A stretch of 5,121 bases of DNA from Chloroflexota bacterium (GTDB lineage: Bacteria; Chloroflexota; UBA6077), in assembly GCA_021806765.1 (NCBI GenBank), contig JAJZQR010000354.1:1-5121 (forward strand), read 5' to 3'. The position numbers were made by a program, and so were the translations under genes. Of this stretch, positions 4,867 to 5,121 are shown one piece after another. The notes under the pieces are model-generated. The model was not told the origin of the DNA. It saw only the letters and a program-made list of their open reading frames with translations, and searched no databases. Within the stretch, counting starts at the first letter, position 1, and every line of letters begins with the position of its first letter.

Positions 4867-5121
4867 TTGTCACAGTTACCCGTCGACTTGGTGGTCTTCG
4901 ATCTTATGGGGACCGTGGTGAAGGACGTCGGGGCGATGGAGAACGCCCTGGTTGCCACCCTGGTCCATTATCAGATCCCCTTCACGAAGAAGGACCTGAC
5001 GGCCATGCGAGGAGCCGGGAAGCAGGCCGCGTTCAGGAGCTTGATCGAGCTGACCATTGGGGCGGATCAGGGCCCCGAGTGGAGCAGCTCCCGCGCCCAG
5101 GATATGTACGCTACCTTCAAA
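4867..5121 (+). CDS. HAD-superfamily hydrolase, phosphonatase-like, N-terminal fragment
   Basis: The first 85 residues of a HAD-superfamily protein run off the window end. VDLVVFDLMGTVVKD (6-20) is HAD motif I, with predicted nucleophile Asp12 in DLMGT. The residue two after it, normally Asp in phosphatases, is Met14. Phosphonatase-type members carry Ala at this place (DxAGT), so this deviation and the cap segment MRGAGKQAAFRSLIELTIG (47-65) point to the phosphonatase-like branch. Lys52 falls near the Schiff-base Lys of true phosphonatases, but this alignment is approximate. TTG is taken as the start because GAGGTGA sits 6 nt upstream and an in-frame TGA lies just before it. The gene follows the lactonase-like gene by 27 nt and is likely cotranscribed. 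Motifs II-IV lie beyond the window, so activity cannot be judged. Confidence 0.8.
   Translation, partial: MSQLPVDLVVFDLMGTVVKDVGAMENALVATLVHYQIPFTKKDLTAMRGAGKQAAFRSLIELTIGADQGPEWSSSRAQDMYATFK

Larger units (their letters stand above)
331..5121 (+). other. Putative catabolic operon with an embedded selenoprotein
   Basis: Six consecutive same-strand genes are separated by 19, 65, 106, 5 and 27 nt. No convincing terminator lies between them; the 106-nt gap holds a palindrome without a T-run. The combination of amidohydrolase, Tm-1-like protein, selenoprotein, KDG-kinase-like enzyme, lactonase-like enzyme and phosphonatase-like HAD suggests one pathway for a sugar acid, lactone or amide. A single transcript is inferred from spacing only, and a separate promoter for the kinase part is possible. 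Confidence 0.5.

Noticed and set aside
1..5121. tRNA, rRNA, CRISPR array, insertion sequence or phage attachment site
   Set aside because: The window is almost fully coding, and the short gaps hold no cloverleaf, repeat-spacer pattern, transposase or terminal inverted repeats with target duplications.

Overview
The window is about 5.1 kb of GC-rich bacterial DNA. Seven genes all lie on the + strand, are closely spaced, and mostly have strong Shine-Dalgarno sites. From sequence alone the organism cannot be named. The GC-rich coding style, G-rich palindromic intergenic hairpins and catabolic gene mix would suit an anaerobic or environmental lineage such as Chloroflexota, but this is a low-confidence guess. 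TGA ends normal genes here (190-192 and 1189-1191), so the organism uses it as a stop.

Layout: (1) the C-terminus of a zinc-type alcohol/polyol dehydrogenase (1-192); (2) a 138-nt gap with a terminator-like hairpin and a perfect 9-bp hairpin beside the next ribosome binding site; (3) a creatininase-family metal amidohydrolase (331-1191); (4) a Tm-1-like/UPF0261 ATP-binding-domain protein (1211-2443); (5) a C_GCAxxG_C_C-family redox protein (2509-2976); (6) a G-rich palindrome (2982-3049); (7) a PfkB-family sugar kinase resembling 2-keto-3-deoxygluconate kinase (3083-4072); (8) a metallo-beta-lactamase-fold hydrolase of the lactonase type (4078-4839); (9) the start of a HAD-superfamily hydrolase with a TTG start codon (4867 to the window end).

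The main discovery is in gene 5. The codon for the first of the family's four conserved cysteines is an in-frame TGA (2572-2574), giving Sec22 next to Cys59, Cys107 and Cys134. Directly downstream lies a 6-bp stem with a GGTTC loop (2586-2602). It has the spacing and loop guanines of a bacterial SECIS element and closely resembles the E. coli fdhF hairpin. An automatic gene caller would cut this gene to a fragment beginning near 2608, or drop it. The evidence points to an unannotated selenoprotein rather than a broken gene.

The enzymes together suggest breakdown of a sugar acid, lactone or amide: dehydrogenase, metal-dependent ring/amide hydrolase, lactonase-like hydrolase, keto-sugar-acid kinase and phosphatase-like HAD, with the selenoprotein as a possible redox partner. 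The actual substrate is not visible in the sequence.
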